Shown: positions 33,203 to 42,220, counted from the first letter of the stretch. The stretch: 64,000 nt of DNA from an uncultured Roseburia sp. (GCA_934309475.1 CAKRDK010000002.1:62001-126000), one strand, 5' to 3'. The notes: generated by a model not told the origin, from the letters alone. Numbers and translations are program-made.

Positions 33203-34489
33203 TTATTTTGCTGCAAGTAATTTCTCAATGCTTGCAAGTTTGACGCAAAGCACAAATACTTTTGTTGCCATCTCAAGGTCTTCCATCGATGGATAAGACG
33301 GTGCAATACGGATTACGGAGTCTTTCGGGTCTTTTCCGTATGGGAATGGTGCTCCTGCCGGTGTCATGACAACGCCTGCTTTTTTCGCACGGGATACAAT
33401 ATCTTTTGCGCATCCTTCTAATGCTTCAAAGCAAATGAAGTATCCACCCTTCGGGCTGATCCAGGAACCGACTTCTAAGTCTTTCAATTCTTTGTCAAAC
33501 GTATCTAAAATCATTTCGAATTTCGGTCTTAAAGAATCTGCATGTTTTTTCATATGCTCTGTGATACCATGAATGTCTTTGAAATAACGCACATGACGAA
33601 GCTGATTTACTTTATCATAACCGATAGTCTGTACTTTCAACTGTTTCTTGATATCCTCTAAGTTGTTTGCAGAGGTTGCGATTGCGGCAACACCTGAGCC
33701 TGGGAATGTAATTTTACTTGTGGAAGCAAATTTGTATACCATATCAGGATTTCCTGCTCTCTTACACTCTGCTAAAATCTCAATCAGATGATCCTGATTC
33801 ATCTCGTATAAATGATGAACACAATATGCATTGTCCCAGTAAATACGGAAATCTTTTGCTGCCGGTTTCAATCTGGCAAAACGGCGTACTGTCTCGTCAG
33901 AATATGTGATTCCCTGTGGGTTAGAATATTTTGGAACGCACCAGATTCCCTTGATTGCCTCGTCACTGCTGACAAGTTCTTCTACCATATCCATGTCAGG
34001 GCCGGTGGAAAGCATTGGCACGTTAATCATTTCAATTCCAAAATGCTCTGTGATAGCAAAATGTCTGTCATATCCCGGAACCGGACATAAGAATTTTACC
34101 TTGTTTAATTTGCACCATGGTGTACTTCCCATGACACCGTGTGTCATAGAACGTGAAATAGTATCATACATAATGTTCAGGCTGGAATTACCATAAATAA
34201 TGATATTATCCGGATTACACTCAATCATGTCACCTAATAATACTTTTGCCTCCTGAATTCCGTCTAAAACACCGTAGTTACGGCAGTCTGTTCCATCGTC
34301 ACACGCAAGATCCACTTTAGAGGATAAAACATCCATAAGTCCCATTGATAAATCAAGCTGTTCCTGAGATGGCTTTCCTCTAGACATGTCCAGTTTCAAA
34401 CCTCGCTGCTGATATTTTTTGTATTCAGCCTCTAAGTTCTTCTTTTCTGCTAATAATTCCTCTTTTGACAATTCCTTGTACGCCTGCAT
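33203..34489 (-). CDS. Aspartate aminotransferase, C. glutamicum AspT-like class
   Basis: This 428-residue PLP enzyme has the start KLDMSRGKPSQEQLDLS that marks the distinct aspartate aminotransferase family (PF12897 type) known from Corynebacterium glutamicum. The PLP lysine lies in FASTSKITFPGSGVAAIATS; YGNSSLNIMYDTISR and IRIAPSYPSMEDLEMA are further family motifs. It moves the amino group between aspartate and 2-oxoglutarate. AAAGAGAGGAAC precedes the ATG. It starts 17 bases after the rarA stop, so the two may be co-transcribed. Confidence 0.9.
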   Translation of the reverse strand: MQAYKELSKEELLAEKKNLEAEYKKYQQRGLKLDMSRGKPSQEQLDLSMGLMDVLSSKVDLACDDGTDCRNYGVLDGIQEAKVLLGDMIECNPDNIIIYGNSSLNIMYDTISRSMTHGVMGSTPWCKLNKVKFLCPVPGYDRHFAITEHFGIEMINVPMLSTGPDMDMVEELVSSDEAIKGIWCVPKYSNPQGITYSDETVRRFARLKPAAKDFRIYWDNAYCVHHLYEMNQDHLIEILAECKRAGNPDMVYKFASTSKITFPGSGVAAIATSANNLEDIKKQLKVQTIGYDKVNQLRHVRYFKDIHGITEHMKKHADSLRPKFEMILDTFDKELKDLEVGSWISPKGGYFICFEALEGCAKDIVSRAKKAGVVMTPAGAPFPYGKDPKDSVIRIAPSYPSMEDLEMATKVFVLCVKLASIEKLLAAK

Positions 34490-34506
34490 TTTTGTTCCTC
34501 TCTTTC

Positions 34507-35871
34507 TTATAACATTCCATCCATGGAAGCATCGGGTGTTCCTCCCTGTGATGCCTCAGATTTTATTTTTTTAAAGTATTCCCGAATCTGCTTTTCGTAA
34601 CCATTGGTACTCGGCTCATAGAAAACCTCGTCGATAAGCCCATCCGGTAAATACTGTTGTCTGACGTAATGATTCGGATAAGCGTGAGCATACTGGTATC
34701 CCACACCATGTCCTAATTTCTCGGATGCCTTGTAATGCGCATCCTGTAAATGAGTCGGTATCGGAGCTGTCTTTGTGTTTTTCACAACCTCCATCGCCTT
34801 GTCAATCGCGCAGATTGCAGAATTGCTCTTCGGTGCGGATGCCACATAGGTAACCGCCTGTGCCAGAATAATTCTCGCTTCCGGCATGCCGATTCGTTCC
34901 ACTGCCTGTGCTGCCGAAGTTGCAACCACAAGCGCCATTGGGTCTGCATTGCTGACATCTTCTGCCGCACAAATCATAATTCTTCTGGCGATAAAACGTA
35001 TGTCTTCCCCTGCATAGAGCATTCTTCCAAGATAATACACTGCTGCATCCGGGTCTGAACCGCGCATGCTTTTGATAAAAGCAGATATCGTATCATAGTG
35101 ATTATCTCCGGTCTTATCGTAACGCACCACCCGTTTCTGGATACATTCGCTTGCAACCTCTAACGTAATGTGAATCACGCCGTCCGCACTCCGCTCTGTT
35201 GTCAGGATTCCGAGTTCTATCGCGGTGAGCGCAGCTCTGGCATCTCCATTGGAAACATCCGCGAGGAAATCCAATGCCTCCTCGTCAATCTCGGCATGGT
35301 AAGCTCCCATGCCCTTCTGCTCATCTGTCATAGCGCGGCGCAGCAACACTTTGATATCTTCCTTTGAAAGATTTTTTAACTCAAAGATAATCGAGCGCGA
35401 TAGCAAAGCTCCATTTACTTCAAAATACGGATTCTCCGTTGTCGCTCCAATTAAAATTACCGTTCCGTCCTCCACATAAGGAAGCAGATAATCCTGCTGT
35501 CCCTTGTTGAAACGATGAATCTCGTCGATGAAAAGAATCGTTTTCTTCCCATACATGCCCTGATTGTTTTTCGCTTTTTCAATGACTTCTTCCATATCTT
35601 TTTTACCGGCAGAAGTTGCATTAATCTGCAAAAACTCAGCGCTGGTCGTATTCGCAATCACCTTCGCTAACGTTGTCTTACCGGTTCCCGGCGGTCCATA
35701 CAAGATAATGGAACTCAGTTTATCCGCCTTGATTGCACGGTAAAGCAGTTTATCTTTTCCGATGATATGCTGTTGTCCCACGACTTCCTCTAGTGTTGTC
35801 GGGCGCAGTCTCGAAGCTAACGGAGACTCTTTCTCCTGATTCTGCTCTCTCATATATTCAAATAAATCCAT
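34507..35871 (-). CDS. rarA: Replication-associated recombination protein A (RarA/MgsA AAA+ ATPase)
   Basis: This is 454 residues from the ATG at 35871 (MDLFEYMREQNQ), chosen because AAGGCGG is eight bases upstream and the family starts here. Walker A is GPPGTGKTT, Walker B LFIDEIHRF, sensor 1 LIGATTENPYFEVN with arginine finger LLSRS. The C-terminal half (KSMRGSDPDAAVYYLGRMLYAGEDIRFIARRIMICAAEDVSNADP; HGVGYQYAHAYPNHYVRQQYLP) is the tetramerisation region unique to RarA. It acts at stalled replication forks and binds SSB and DNA ends. Transcription probably starts at 36143, giving a long leader. Confidence 0.95.
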   Translation of the reverse strand: MDLFEYMREQNQEKESPLASRLRPTTLEEVVGQQHIIGKDKLLYRAIKADKLSSIILYGPPGTGKTTLAKVIANTTSAEFLQINATSAGKKDMEEVIEKAKNNQGMYGKKTILFIDEIHRFNKGQQDYLLPYVEDGTVILIGATTENPYFEVNGALLSRSIIFELKNLSKEDIKVLLRRAMTDEQKGMGAYHAEIDEEALDFLADVSNGDARAALTAIELGILTTERSADGVIHITLEVASECIQKRVVRYDKTGDNHYDTISAFIKSMRGSDPDAAVYYLGRMLYAGEDIRFIARRIMICAAEDVSNADPMALVVATSAAQAVERIGMPEARIILAQAVTYVASAPKSNSAICAIDKAMEVVKNTKTAPIPTHLQDAHYKASEKLGHGVGYQYAHAYPNHYVRQQYLPDGLIDEVFYEPSTNGYEKQIREYFKKIKSEASQGGTPDASMDGML

Positions 35872-36149
35872 AAAACCAACCGCCTTTTCTCTATCCTTTG
35901 TCCGCTTCCAACATACATAGGAAGTCTTCTTTTGCATCTGCTTCTCTTTTGTCTTTACAGTGCGGACATTTGTATGTTTTGCATTTTTTACTTAAAAAAA
36001 ATTCATTTTATTAAATAAAATGATATTTTTTCTTATTTAAATTGCAAATTTTGACGGATTTAGTTTACAAAAATTCATTTCAATATCTAACATACATGAA
36101 ATGACCCATTTTTGCAAGAGCTATTTCCGAAATTCGCCACATTAGCTAA
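35872..36149 (-). other. Long rarA leader, AT-rich, with a zinc-ribbon-like reading frame
   Basis: Between the promoter at 36150-36178 and rarA lie about 270 bases. They contain an AT hairpin (CATTTTATT/AATAAAATG, near 36004-36022) followed by T8 on the minus strand, which could act as a weak terminator. A frame with no ATG reads KCKTYKCPHCKDKREADAKE and stops with TAG 18 bases before the rarA start codon. Removing or adding one base after the ATG at about 35982 would give a 30-residue cysteine-rich peptide. I cannot say whether it is translated. Confidence 0.3.
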
Positions 36150-36178
36150 AGTATAGCGAATTGTAGTGTGGAATTCAA
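36150..36178 (-). promoter_or_regulatory. Sigma-A promoter upstream of rarA
   Basis: TTGAAT (36173-36178), 17 bases, TATACT (36150-36155) on the minus strand, right after the end of the deacetylase gene. Confidence 0.65.
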
Positions 36179-36197
36179 TCATTTTGACAAAAAAGGT

Positions 36198-36893
36198 TTA
36201 TTCAAAAATCAACTCATCCACCGTCACAAAAGTATAACCCTGCCCCTGCAGGGCATCAATAATCTTAAATGCCGCCTTCACCGATGATTCCGAGGCATCA
36301 TGAAGCAATATAATATCATCCGGCTGTACTTTATCGACGACACGTTTGGTGATGACGTCCGAATTATCCGTCTTCCAGTCAAGTGGGTCGACATCCCACA
36401 ACACCTCTATCATTGTAGTTTCATAGTCCAGATTGCATTTCCAGCAGCCAAACGGCGGCCTGATATACTGCGGGTATTCTCCTGTAATACTGTAGATGGC
36501 ATTGTTCGTCTTATCCACCTGCTCAATCGCCGCCGCATCACAAAGATTGCTTAAGTTCACATGTTCATAGGAATGTGTACCAATCAGATGACCGTCCTCG
36601 TGGATTTTTTTCACAATCTCCGGATAAGTCTCCACTTCTTTTCCCAACAGAAAGAACGTGGCTTTTACCCCACGTTCCTTTAGTCCTTCCAATAATTCTT
36701 CTGTATATTCCGGGTTAGGCCCGTCATCAAAAGTGATTGCCGTCTTTTTCGGCTCTCCTTCCTGCATCTTAGCCATCACCTGGCTGGCTGCTCCGGCAAT
36801 TCCAACTGTTGCAATCCCGGTCAGCGCTATAGCCAGACAGAGCAGAAGAGATTTTTTTCTCCAATTTCTTTTATGGAAAATATGTATCCGCAT
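36198..36893 (-). CDS. Membrane-anchored polysaccharide deacetylase (NodB homology)
   Basis: This 231-residue protein has an N-terminal anchor (KSLLLCLAIALTGIATVGIAGA) and an extracytoplasmic NodB domain. The motifs are complete: TFDDGPN (catalytic base and metal Asp), GTHSYEHVNLS (metal histidines), RPPFGCW, DVDPLDWK and ILLHDA (catalytic His). It removes acetyl groups from a cell-wall sugar polymer, probably peptidoglycan. It is not identifiable as the spore-specific PdaA. ATAAAGGAACC precedes the ATG. It is 70 bases after the DUF4190 gene. Confidence 0.9.
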   Translation of the reverse strand: MRIHIFHKRNWRKKSLLLCLAIALTGIATVGIAGAASQVMAKMQEGEPKKTAITFDDGPNPEYTEELLEGLKERGVKATFFLLGKEVETYPEIVKKIHEDGHLIGTHSYEHVNLSNLCDAAAIEQVDKTNNAIYSITGEYPQYIRPPFGCWKCNLDYETTMIEVLWDVDPLDWKTDNSDVITKRVVDKVQPDDIILLHDASESSVKAAFKIIDALQGQGYTFVTVDELIFE

Positions 36894-36963
36894 CTTCTTT
36901 TCGGTTCCTTTATCATGGTCTTTTCATTATATGAAAAAGGAAGCATGGAAAGAACGGTGCTGC

Positions 36964-37614
36964 CTAAAGTTCATCCCCGAACCCATCCAGGCTGTTGTCA
37001 TACAAATCGTTATAGTCATCATAATAATCGTAATTATAACTATCACCATCATCATAATATTGGTCTGCATAGTTATACAGATAATTCCATGTGGTACCTG
37101 TCGTCATACATACAATTATAAATATAATATATATCACAATTGCAAGCCCCGCGGTTACAATTCCAGCGATAGCAAAGCCCTTCTGCTTATTTCTCACAAG
37201 CTGGATAATACCAAATACAATTGCAAGAATTGCCAATATAATATGACATCCCGTGCAAAACAGCAACAATGCTACAATACCAAGCACCATAGATGCAATT
37301 CCAAATGCTGTTCCGTCTCCCTTTTCCTCGGCAGCCGGTTCCCCATAGGAATAATAGTACTGCTGATAAGCACCATTCTGCTGATACTGCGCCTGATTCG
37401 GATTCACCGGTGGTATCGGATTTTGCTGATACTGCGCCTGATTCGGATTCACTGGTGGTACCTGATTTTGCTGATATTGTGCCGGATTCGGGTTCACCGG
37501 CGGTACCGGATTCATCGGCGGCACCGCATTCTGCATCTCCGGCGTATCCTGCGCCTGTGGCAGTACGGTTGTCTCTGCACCTGTATTCTCCACTCTTACT
37601 TCTTCCTCATTCAT
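36964..37614 (-). CDS. DUF4190 membrane protein with proline/glutamine repeats
   Basis: This 216-residue protein has a disordered N-terminus with three copies of a 15-residue repeat of the type QYQQNQVPPVNPNQA, encoded by 45-base DNA repeats (37381-37425, 37426-37470, 37471-37515). Two membrane segments follow: a DUF4190 helical hairpin (FGIASMVLGIVALLLFCTGC, then GFAIAGIVTAGLAIVIYIIF). The C-terminus is Tyr/Asp-rich (YYDDGDSYNYDYYDD). Function unknown; such proteins often sit in the membrane near septum or wall genes. AAGGAGAGA precedes the ATG. The promoter is at 37692-37720. Confidence 0.8.
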   Translation of the reverse strand: MNEEEVRVENTGAETTVLPQAQDTPEMQNAVPPMNPVPPVNPNPAQYQQNQVPPVNPNQAQYQQNPIPPVNPNQAQYQQNGAYQQYYYSYGEPAAEEKGDGTAFGIASMVLGIVALLLFCTGCHIILAILAIVFGIIQLVRNKQKGFAIAGIVTAGLAIVIYIIFIIVCMTTGTTWNYLYNYADQYYDDGDSYNYDYYDDYNDLYDNSLDGFGDEL

Positions 37615-37691
37615 GTAAAAATCTCTCCTTCCCCTGTGTCAGTCTCTCTATTGTATCCATTTCATAGATTCTGTGTTTTATTATCTTCTCT

Positions 37692-37720
37692 ATTCTAGCA
37701 GTAGTAAAATACTTTGACAA
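37692..37720 (-). promoter_or_regulatory. Promoter of the DUF4190 gene
   Basis: TTGTCA (37715-37720), 17 bases, TAGAAT (37692-37697) on the minus strand. A perfect inverted repeat lies immediately upstream. Confidence 0.6.
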
Positions 37721-37725
37721 GCAAA

Positions 37726-37774
37726 TTATAACGCAACCTTTTCTATCACTCAACGTGCGAAGTTTGCGTTATAA
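37726..37774. repeat. Perfect 11-base inverted repeat upstream of the DUF4190 promoter
   Basis: Arms TTATAACGCAA (37726-37736) and TTGCGTTATAA (37764-37774) with a 27-base loop. No T-run follows on either strand, so it is not a canonical terminator of the C_GCAxxG gene. A two-site operator is possible. Confidence 0.55.
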
Positions 37775-37779
37775 ATTCT

Positions 37780-38241
37780 CTACCGTGGATTCTGTTCTAT
37801 AAACGTCTCCATTATCTCCGCTGCCTCCCCAATCAGTTCCTTGCACGGTCTTTTCTTATAATAGGCTTCCGTGCGTGCTTCCGGGACAGGTGCCTCTCTT
37901 TTTACCGATAACCCCAGCAGTTCCCGGCATACAATCGAGCCGTGTTCTTTTTCAAACCGGTTTGCCAGCTCTTGCACTCTTGCATACAATTCTGCTTTCT
38001 CTGCTGACGCTTTCGGGTCGGAATAGCCGTATAGGGTGCCCAGCACGAAAAACATGCCGCTGACACTTCCACACACTTCACGAAGTCTTCCCATTCCTCC
38101 GCCAAACGCTGACACCATGCGAAGCAACGGTTCCTCCTCCATATCCAGCAAATCTGCGAACGCAAGTACCACCGATTGTGCACAGTTGTATCCCTGTTCA
38201 AAATTACGCATTGCCGCTTCTTTTCTGCTCTGCTGTTCCAT
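37780..38241 (-). CDS. C_GCAxxG_C_C family redox protein
   Basis: This is 153 residues from the ATG at 38241; an ATG ten codons earlier (38271) lacks a ribosome binding site, while GGATGGAAAG precedes the chosen one. The family signature is clear: FEQGYNCAQSVVLAFADLL, then AFGGGMGRLREVCGSVSGMFFVLGTLYG, and a late cysteine in SIVCRELLG and KRPCKELIGEAAEIM. Conserved cysteines suggest a redox or metal-linked role, but the family has no firmly established reaction. The gene is divergent from pncB, whose frame on the plus strand overlaps only as a shadow. Confidence 0.88.
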   Translation of the reverse strand: MEQQSRKEAAMRNFEQGYNCAQSVVLAFADLLDMEEEPLLRMVSAFGGGMGRLREVCGSVSGMFFVLGTLYGYSDPKASAEKAELYARVQELANRFEKEHGSIVCRELLGLSVKREAPVPEARTEAYYKKRPCKELIGEAAEIMETFIEQNPR

Positions 38242-38352
38242 CTCCGCTTTCCATCCTTTCCCGAAACCCATTTTTACATTCTATTTTCTATAATAGCTCT
38301 TTTTTCCTTTTTCCACAAGAATTTATTCGAACATCTTATGCCCGAATCATCC

Positions 38353-38382
38353 TTGCAAAAAAAGGGTAAAATGAGATATAAT
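38353..38382 (+). promoter_or_regulatory. Sigma-A promoter of pncB
   Basis: TTGCAA (38353-38358), 18 bases, TATAAT (38377-38382). The predicted start is about 55 bases before the ATG at 38443. The leader has GGAG-rich sequence around 38410 but too far from the ATG to be its ribosome binding site. Confidence 0.75.
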
Positions 38383-38442
38383 GGGCAAAAGAATTACTAT
38401 TATAGAATAAGGAGCGGAGCACTTGTTGTTCCTACAGGAAAT

Positions 38443-39897
38443 ATGAGTACGTTAAATCTGACGTTATTAACTGATCTTTATGAAATGACAATGATGCAGG
38501 GCTATTTCAAAAATAACAACCATGACATTGTTGTCTTTGATGCATTTTACCGCGCAAATCCGTCCAACGGTGCCTATGCAATCTGTGCCGGACTTGAGCA
38601 GGTTATTGACTACATCGAGAATCTGCATTTTGACAAGGAGGACATTTCTTATTTAAGAAGCCTCTCTATTTTTGATGAAGACTTTTTAGACTATCTCAGC
38701 AATTTTAAATTTTCGGGAGATATCTACGCCGTTCCGGAAGGAAGCCTGATTTTTCCACGGGAACCGCTTGTAAAAGTTGTGGCACCTATCATGGAAGCAC
38801 AGCTGGTGGAGACTGCGATTTTAAATATCATCAATCACCAGTGCCTGATTGCAACAAAAGCATCCCGCGTCTGCTATGCAGCACAGGGTGACGGCGTGAT
38901 GGAGTTTGGACTCCGCCGTGCACAGGGACCGGATTCCGGCACTTACGGTGCAAGAGCAGCCATCATCGGCGGATGTGTCGGCACTTCGAATGTACTTGCC
39001 GGACAGATTTTCCATGTTCCGGTACTTGGTACACACGCACATAGCTGGATTATGAGTTTTCCTGACGAATATACCGCCTTCAAAAAATACGCCGCGCTCT
39101 ATCCGAATGCCTGCATTTTGCTTGCAGATACTTACGACACCTTAGGTTCCGGTGTTCCAAATGCCATCCGCGTCTTCCGGGAAATGCGTGAGGCAGGCAT
39201 TCCGCTGACCTACTACGGAATCCGTATGGATAGCGGTGACCTTGCTTATCTTTCCAAAAAAGCACGGAAAATGTTTGACGATGCCGGATTCCCGGACGCT
39301 GTCATCGCAGCTTCAAACGATTTGGATGAATACTTAATTGAGAGCTTAAAATCACAGGGCGCAGCTATCACATCCTGGGGCGTCGGCACAAGCCTGATTA
39401 CCTCAAAAGACCATCCTGCTTTTGGTGGCGTATACAAACTTGCTGCGATAAAAGCACCTGACGGAAGCTTCATTCCAAAGATTAAGCTTTCCGAGAATGT
39501 CGAGAAAGTAACCAATCCGGGCAACAAAACTTTCTACCGTATTTACGATAAAGAGACCGGAAAAATTCGTGCCGACCTCATCTGTCTTGCCGACGAGACC
39601 TTTGATGAGAATGAAGATTTGAAGTTATTTGACCCGAATGCTCCATGGAAAAAAACACGCCTTCCGGGCGGAAGCTACCGGATGCGCGAGATGATGATTC
39701 CGGTCATCCAAAACGGAAAGACCGTTTACCACTCTCCGAGCGTTATGGAGATTCAGGAAATCTGCAACAAAGAAAAAGAGACCATCTGGGACGAGACAAA
39801 ACGTTTTGTCAATCCACAGGAAATCTATGTGGATCTTTCCCAAAAATTATACGACATTAAGACTGACTTATTTCACCAGATGAGTCAGGAAAATTAA
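38443..39897 (+). CDS. pncB: Nicotinate phosphoribosyltransferase
   Basis: This is 484 residues from the ATG at 38443 (MSTLNLTLLTDLYEMTMMQGYF, the usual family start). It condenses nicotinate with PRPP to nicotinate mononucleotide, the entry of the NAD salvage (Preiss-Handler) route. Motifs are LLTDLYEMTM, EFGLRRAQGPD (substrate-site Arg), THAHSWIMSF, DTYDT, YGIRMDSGDLAYLSKK and SWGVGTSLITS. The longer frame back to 38176 crosses the promoter and is discarded. The ribosome binding site is poor (AGGAAAT directly before ATG), which may lower translation. Confidence 0.95.
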   Translation: MSTLNLTLLTDLYEMTMMQGYFKNNNHDIVVFDAFYRANPSNGAYAICAGLEQVIDYIENLHFDKEDISYLRSLSIFDEDFLDYLSNFKFSGDIYAVPEGSLIFPREPLVKVVAPIMEAQLVETAILNIINHQCLIATKASRVCYAAQGDGVMEFGLRRAQGPDSGTYGARAAIIGGCVGTSNVLAGQIFHVPVLGTHAHSWIMSFPDEYTAFKKYAALYPNACILLADTYDTLGSGVPNAIRVFREMREAGIPLTYYGIRMDSGDLAYLSKKARKMFDDAGFPDAVIAASNDLDEYLIESLKSQGAAITSWGVGTSLITSKDHPAFGGVYKLAAIKAPDGSFIPKIKLSENVEKVTNPGNKTFYRIYDKETGKIRADLICLADETFDENEDLKLFDPNAPWKKTRLPGGSYRMREMMIPVIQNGKTVYHSPSVMEIQEICNKEKETIWDETKRFVNPQEIYVDLSQKLYDIKTDLFHQMSQEN

Positions 39898-39898
39898 A

Positions 39899-39973
39899 AA
39901 AACGGAATCTGCAAACCACTTTTCACGGTCAGATTATCTGACAGCGAAAACGATTTCAGATTCCGTTTTTTCT
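39899..39973. terminator. Bidirectional terminator between pncB and the glycosyltransferase gene
   Basis: AAAAACGGAATCTG and CAGATTCCGTTTTTT pair at long distance, with an inner GGTCAGA/TCTGACA stem. It overlaps the stop codon of the convergent gene. Confidence 0.8.
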
Positions 39974-40985
39974 AGTTAAATCCTACCACTTTCTGTGAAA
40001 TCTTATAGGCAGCTACCGATATTTTTCTTCCGCCTTTTCCCGGAAGGTTCATGGTATTTCCAAGGATTCCCATTCGCAGGTGATGGAACAGACGAATATC
40101 TTTTTCCTTGATATAACGCCACAATTCACGCTTCTTCTCCAAATTCTCCTCTGTACCGGAGCGAATCAGCATAATAGTCGAAACCACTGTGATAATCTCT
40201 AAATAATTAAACATGTAACGGCGCAGCTTGCGATTTGGGATTTTCCACAAATCAAACTCATCAACCATAATCTTGTTGACACGAATCTGCTGGTCAATTC
40301 TTCCGATCATTACCTTTTCATTAACTGACTGGTCTTCTCTTCCGATAAAATAACGATAAAAATCCACATCCATGTAATAAATATTCTTCACACTTGGAAG
40401 TGGCGTGTATACATAGATGTTATCCACATAAAAGGTATGTTTCGGCAGTTCTAATCCACACTCACGCAAAAGCTGTGTACGATAGATAACAGAATGCATT
40501 AAAATATACTGCCCTTTCCGGAAATGAGCCACATCTCGCCAGGTAAACATGCGGTCTTTTGGCAGTGCAGAACAACGCATTACTTTTTTGTGTTTTGCAC
40601 CTTCTTTTTCATAGACATAGTTTGCAATAAACATATCTAAGGTGTCTTTGCCTCCGGCAAGTTCACGCAATTTCTCTAATATCTTACGATAACTCTCCGC
40701 ATCTACCCAGTCATCACTATCGACAACTTTGAAGAAAAGTCCTGTCGCATTGCGAATACCGGCATTGACCGCTTCGCCATGCCCGCCGTTTTCCTGATGA
40801 ATCGCACGCACAATGCCCGGATACTTCGCCTCATATACATCGGCAATCTCTGCCGTTCTATCTTTTGAGCCATCATCCACAATCAAAATCTCCACGTCTT
40901 CTCCGCCCGGAAGCAATGTCTCAATACAGTGCTCCATATAATCCTGCGAATTGTAGCATGGAATTGCAAACGTTAATAACTTCAT
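39972..40985 (-). CDS. Family 2 glycosyltransferase
   Basis: This 337-residue protein has a GT-A fold: TFAIPCYNSQDYMEHCIETLLPG at the start, ILIVDDGSKDRTAEI (nucleotide-sugar site), NGGHGEAVNAGIRNATG and FKVVDSDDWVDAESY (the DxD-type metal site). The C-terminal half is long and basic, without membrane helices. Located immediately after glf (31 bases), so it likely uses UDP-galactofuranose or adds another sugar to the same surface polymer; that is inference from neighbourhood. AAGGAGAAAGGG precedes the ATG. Confidence 0.9.
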   Translation of the reverse strand: MKLLTFAIPCYNSQDYMEHCIETLLPGGEDVEILIVDDGSKDRTAEIADVYEAKYPGIVRAIHQENGGHGEAVNAGIRNATGLFFKVVDSDDWVDAESYRKILEKLRELAGGKDTLDMFIANYVYEKEGAKHKKVMRCSALPKDRMFTWRDVAHFRKGQYILMHSVIYRTQLLRECGLELPKHTFYVDNIYVYTPLPSVKNIYYMDVDFYRYFIGREDQSVNEKVMIGRIDQQIRVNKIMVDEFDLWKIPNRKLRRYMFNYLEIITVVSTIMLIRSGTEENLEKKRELWRYIKEKDIRLFHHLRMGILGNTMNLPGKGGRKISVAAYKISQKVVGFN

Positions 40986-41016
40986 TTCCCTTTCTCCTTC
41001 TCGTGTCTTTTGCTTC

Positions 41017-42159
41017 TTACATTTTCTCCACTAAATCAAACGCCTTTTTCGTCATGGCATCAATATTGTAATATTTATACTCTGCCAGTCTGCCGAGCAG
41101 GTGGAAATGCTTCATTCCTTCTGTCAGTTTCCGGTATTTCTGATACAGTGCTTCATTTTCTTCATTTAAAATTGCATAGTACGGAATCTCTCCTTCTGCT
41201 CCCGTATAGGCAAACGGATACTCTTTTACAATAGTAGTTCCATTCGTCTGCTGCTGTCCGGTCAGATACTTAAATTCCGTAATTCTTGTATATTCCTCGC
41301 TTACCGTGTAATTGACAACGCTGTGTCCCTGATAGGAATCCTCATCATAATGCTCAAAATGAAAATCAAGAGAGCGGTACGGCAGTCTTCCATAGCGGCA
41401 CTCAAATAATTCATCCAGTGCGCCGGTGTAAATCACATCACCTTCAAATGGTGTTCCCTCAAACAGAATGGTATCGCCTTCAAACGCTAATACATCCTTA
41501 CAATCCGTATCTAAGCGCACCTCGATATTCTCATGGGCAAGCATTTTCTCAAACATCGGTGTAAAACCATGCAGCGGCACACCCTGATATTTATCCTGAA
41601 AATAGCGGTTATCGTATGACACTAAAACCGGTACTCTTCCCGTCACTTCTGGGCTGATTTCCTCCGGTTTTTGTCCCCACTGCTTCATTGTGTAGCGCAA
41701 AAAAACGTTCTCATACACATACTGCGCAATCTCACGGATATCCGCATCCTCATTTTCCCTTAACTTCATAATCGGGACACGGCTTCCCTCTCCGTAAGCA
41801 GCAATCATTTTCTGCTCAAGGCGGTCTGCTTTTTCTTTGTCGTAGACCATATGTAATGTATTCAGGTTAAATGGAACCGGTATGAGCTGTTCCCCGACCT
41901 TTGCCACTACTTCGTGGCCAAATGCATACCATTCCGTAAATCTGGACAAATATTCATAAACTTCTTCCATTCCGGTGTGAAAAATATGCGGACCATATTC
42001 GTGAATTAAAACTCCATATTCATCCGGTAAATCATAACAGTTTCCTGCGATATGACTCCGCCGTTCCACAACCAAAACTTTCTTTCCCTTTTCCTCTGCC
42101 AGTTTCCGGGCAGCCACAGCACCGGCAATTCCGGCACCTACTACTATCACATCATACAT
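41017..42159 (-). CDS. glf: UDP-galactopyranose mutase
   Basis: This is 380 residues from the ATG at 42159 (MYDVIVVGAGIAGAVAARKL), which has AAAGGAG eight bases upstream. The flavoenzyme converts UDP-galactopyranose to UDP-galactofuranose. Signs are the Rossmann GxGxxG, VVERRSHIAGNCYDL, EYGPHIFHTG, PFNLNTLHMVY, FLRYTMKQWGQKPEEI, VPVLVSYDNRYFQDKYQGVPLHGFTPMF and the C-terminal HLLGRLAEYKYYNIDAM. Galactofuranose production implies a glycan with Galf residues at the cell surface. It shares a transcript with the glycosyltransferase downstream; promoter at 42192-42220. Confidence 0.95.
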   Translation of the reverse strand: MYDVIVVGAGIAGAVAARKLAEEKGKKVLVVERRSHIAGNCYDLPDEYGVLIHEYGPHIFHTGMEEVYEYLSRFTEWYAFGHEVVAKVGEQLIPVPFNLNTLHMVYDKEKADRLEQKMIAAYGEGSRVPIMKLRENEDADIREIAQYVYENVFLRYTMKQWGQKPEEISPEVTGRVPVLVSYDNRYFQDKYQGVPLHGFTPMFEKMLAHENIEVRLDTDCKDVLAFEGDTILFEGTPFEGDVIYTGALDELFECRYGRLPYRSLDFHFEHYDEDSYQGHSVVNYTVSEEYTRITEFKYLTGQQQTNGTTIVKEYPFAYTGAEGEIPYYAILNEENEALYQKYRKLTEGMKHFHLLGRLAEYKYYNIDAMTKKAFDLVEKM

Positions 42160-42191
42160 AGCAGATCTCCTTTCTGACTCATGCACTTTCC

Positions 42192-42220
42192 ATTATACAC
42201 AGTTTCCCCTAATATTCCAA
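42192..42220 (-). promoter_or_regulatory. Sigma-A promoter of the glf unit
   Basis: TTGGAA (42215-42220), 17 bases, TATAAT (42192-42197) on the minus strand; predicted UTR about 25 bases. Confidence 0.75.

Noticed and set aside
37381..37515. CRISPR-like tandem repeats
   Set aside because: These are 45-base in-frame coding repeats of the DUF4190 protein without spacers.
36658..37698. Plus-strand open frame of 346 codons
   Set aside because: It lies antisense to the deacetylase and DUF4190 genes, has low-complexity Ile/Thr/Arg repeats produced by the 45-base repeats on the other strand, and lacks a ribosome binding site.
38353..38400. Possible upstream pncB start at an ATG within AAAGGGTAAAATG
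   Set aside because: The same bases form a good sigma-A promoter, and the encoded residues are unlike the family N-terminus.
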